This document shows positions 60,851 through 64,000 of a stretch of DNA of 64,000 bases, in pieces. Within the stretch, counting starts at the first letter, position 1; every line of letters starts with the position of its first letter. Under the pieces are notes generated by a model. That model did not search any database and was not told the DNA's origin. It was given only the letters and a program-made list of their open reading frames with translations. Both the position numbers and the translations under genes were made by a program. Source of the DNA: Hippophae tibetana (Eukaryota; Streptophyta; Magnoliopsida; Rosales; Elaeagnaceae); assembly GCA_037013495.1 (NCBI GenBank), contig CM072811.1:48987452-49051451 (forward strand), in the 5' to 3' direction.

Positions 60851-62094
60851 GATGTACTTTCTAGAGTACATCTACATGTTTTTGCAAAATAATGCAAGTC
60901 GCGGTAGCAAGATTTGAGAAGCTCTCATCCTAGTGTTGGTTGTTGAAAAAGTATAAAGTTGAAAGATTGAGACTTTGTTGGTTGGAAATTAAAAAAAATG
61001 TATTTTTTCAATTTTAAGTTTTTAAATTAACATGTAAGTTGTAAAATTTATGTTTTGTAATTTTTTTTAAAATTTTATTTTGTACTAACGGATTAGTTGA
61101 AACTCAATTTGATTTTTTTAGATTATTTGAGATAATTTAAATTTAATTCGATTTGTATTTAATTTAAGTTCTACAATTTAAATTCAATTCGATCAATAAA
61201 ACTTTGATACAAATTACCACCCTTATTTTACGGGAAACAAAAACAAAACATTAAATACAAAAGTAAATTGCCAATTTTTTACCAAAAAAATCAGGCAACT
61301 ATTATTCCTTTAAAATTAACTTGACACTATTTTAGTTAAAAATCAACATTACCATCATTTATAATTTTCTTCATTTTAATTTTAAATTTTTAAAACTAAT
61401 TTTAAAATTATTTATAATAAAAATTATTTAATAAAATACGCTGAAAAATAAAAAAAAAGTAATTATTGGACTCTTGTCATTTTAATGTCACTATTTATTT
61501 TTTTAGTTTAAAAAAAATACTAAAATCCTTTTTTATTAAATAAAAAAATATTATAAAATAAGATTTAAAACTATGTCCGTAAGAGTGATAACTTGTTTTT
61601 TTTTAAATAATACTAGGTAATTTAATAGTTAGTAAAATTATGAGTCACGTACTAAATTGATAATGACTGCCATATATAATTGATTCATTTATTTTGTTAA
61701 ATTATAAATTTTAATCAACTAGTTATTAAAATAATATCTTATAAATCTATTAAATTAGCAAAATAGATACCATAAATCCTCATGCAAATATTTCATATTT
61801 CAATCATAATTCCAAATAACATACTAGATATTTGTTAAGTTTACATACTTTAAATTTGAAAGATAAAAGACTCTTAAAACTTCTAATATGATACTTTTTA
61901 AATTTAATAAACTAAAATATAATACCAATTAGAATTAAGTTTGTTATTTATCTAATTTAGTAAACTTATGTGTCCAATGCGAAATTTTAATTATGCGGTC
62001 TATACCTTATACACCATCCCGGTTTCGAACATCAAAAGAAAAGGAGAGTAACCGACTCGGCCGGGTTTGAAGTTTAATCTAACGGCTCTGAACA
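60851..62094. other. AT-rich intergenic region
   Basis: No coding signature. From about 61990 the GC content rises (CCCGGTTTCG, CGACTCGGCCGGG) and marks the promoter of the ribosomal protein gene. Confidence 0.5.
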
Positions 62095-62103
62095 AAACCC
62101 TAA
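62095..62103 (+). promoter_or_regulatory. Telo-box (AAACCCTAA) of the RPS24 gene
   Basis: AAACCCTAA, 159 bases before the start codon. Telo-boxes near the transcription start are a hallmark of plant ribosomal protein and other growth-linked genes, where they promote expression in dividing cells. Position and gene type agree. Confidence 0.7.
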
Positions 62104-62226
62104 TCTAAGTAGATTGATAGAAATTGTCTTTAAAAGGTGGAAGGGCTCAACTAGTTGTTCTCTTTGTGCGTAATAGCTCTAGATTTAACGGCGATCGGCG
62201 GCGGAGGATACTCAATTCCCTTTTAG

Positions 62227-63680
<1,454 letters not shown>

Positions 63681-64000
63681 AGAAATATTGTTTTGCAGAT
63701 ACTAGAGCCTGATTGCTGCATTGGGGCTGGTTTTGAGAGAGTTGTTTTTTCATTAGGGACTTGTGTAAGATGTTTAATTTATAGTTTCTCCTTGAACATT
63801 GTTGTCACCTTTCAGTGTTGCTGGACGAATATTTTGCATTGATAATTTACTTTGGCCTGAACATTTAGCTTCGGAAAAAGAATTCCTTGCAAATCGTTAT
63901 GTCTTAGAAATACTTATTTTTTCTTGGGAAAATAAAAAGGTTAGTTTAGTTCCAAACATAAACAATCAATTAGTTCAATTAAAATAATGTCATCAAAATT
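63681..64000 (+). other. 3' UTR and downstream of RPS24
   Basis: Presumed 3' UTR for the first 150-250 bases, then AT-rich DNA to the window end. No further gene is recognisable. Confidence 0.5.

Overview
The window is nuclear DNA of a flowering plant, most likely a eudicot. The evidence is strongly AT-rich intergenic sequence, GT/AG introns of plant size, plant-only gene families (PSK receptor kinase, OBERON/TITANIA PHD protein, DUF547) and plant retrotransposon lineages (Tork/Tnt1-type copia, Tat-type gypsy). I see no sign of bacterial or organellar DNA.

Layout, left to right. 58-490 (+): last two exons of a DUF547 protein. 3476-8806 (+): five-exon TIPIN/Swi3-type replication-fork protein with an N-terminal CCHC knuckle. 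11651-16275 (+): broken Tnt1-like copia element. 19653-22736 (+): intronless phytosulfokine receptor kinase (PSKR1 type). 25292-33818 (+): broken Tat-lineage gypsy element with 166-bp tandem repeats and an antisense coiled-coil coding region before its 3' LTR. 36877-41495 (-): three-exon aldo-keto reductase; its large second intron holds a 76-bp tRNA-like retroposon with target-site duplications. 41.5-53.4 kb: gene-poor DNA with a diverged 177-bp repeat pair, a very decayed copia fossil and a LINE fossil on the minus strand. 53.4-58.8 kb (+): OBERON4/TITANIA2-like PHD gene. 59.7-60.85 kb (-): fossil of a LINE ORF1-type protein (DUF4283 plus CCHC knuckle). 62254-63680 (+): complete five-exon ribosomal protein eS24 gene.

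The genes are ordinary, independent nuclear genes: cell signalling, fork protection, redox metabolism, meristem chromatin and translation. There is no operon-like relation.

The most striking feature is in the OBERON-like gene. Its 5' coding exon has been tandemly triplicated (period about 330 bp, intron flanks included). The first two copies are exactly 165 nt, have the same splice phase and are open. They sit between a start codon at 54007 and the long third copy, so the model predicts three tandem ~55-residue Arg/Asp/Ser-rich repeats at the N terminus, with in-frame exon skipping possible. This was found by reading splice signals by hand and has not been tested against transcripts.
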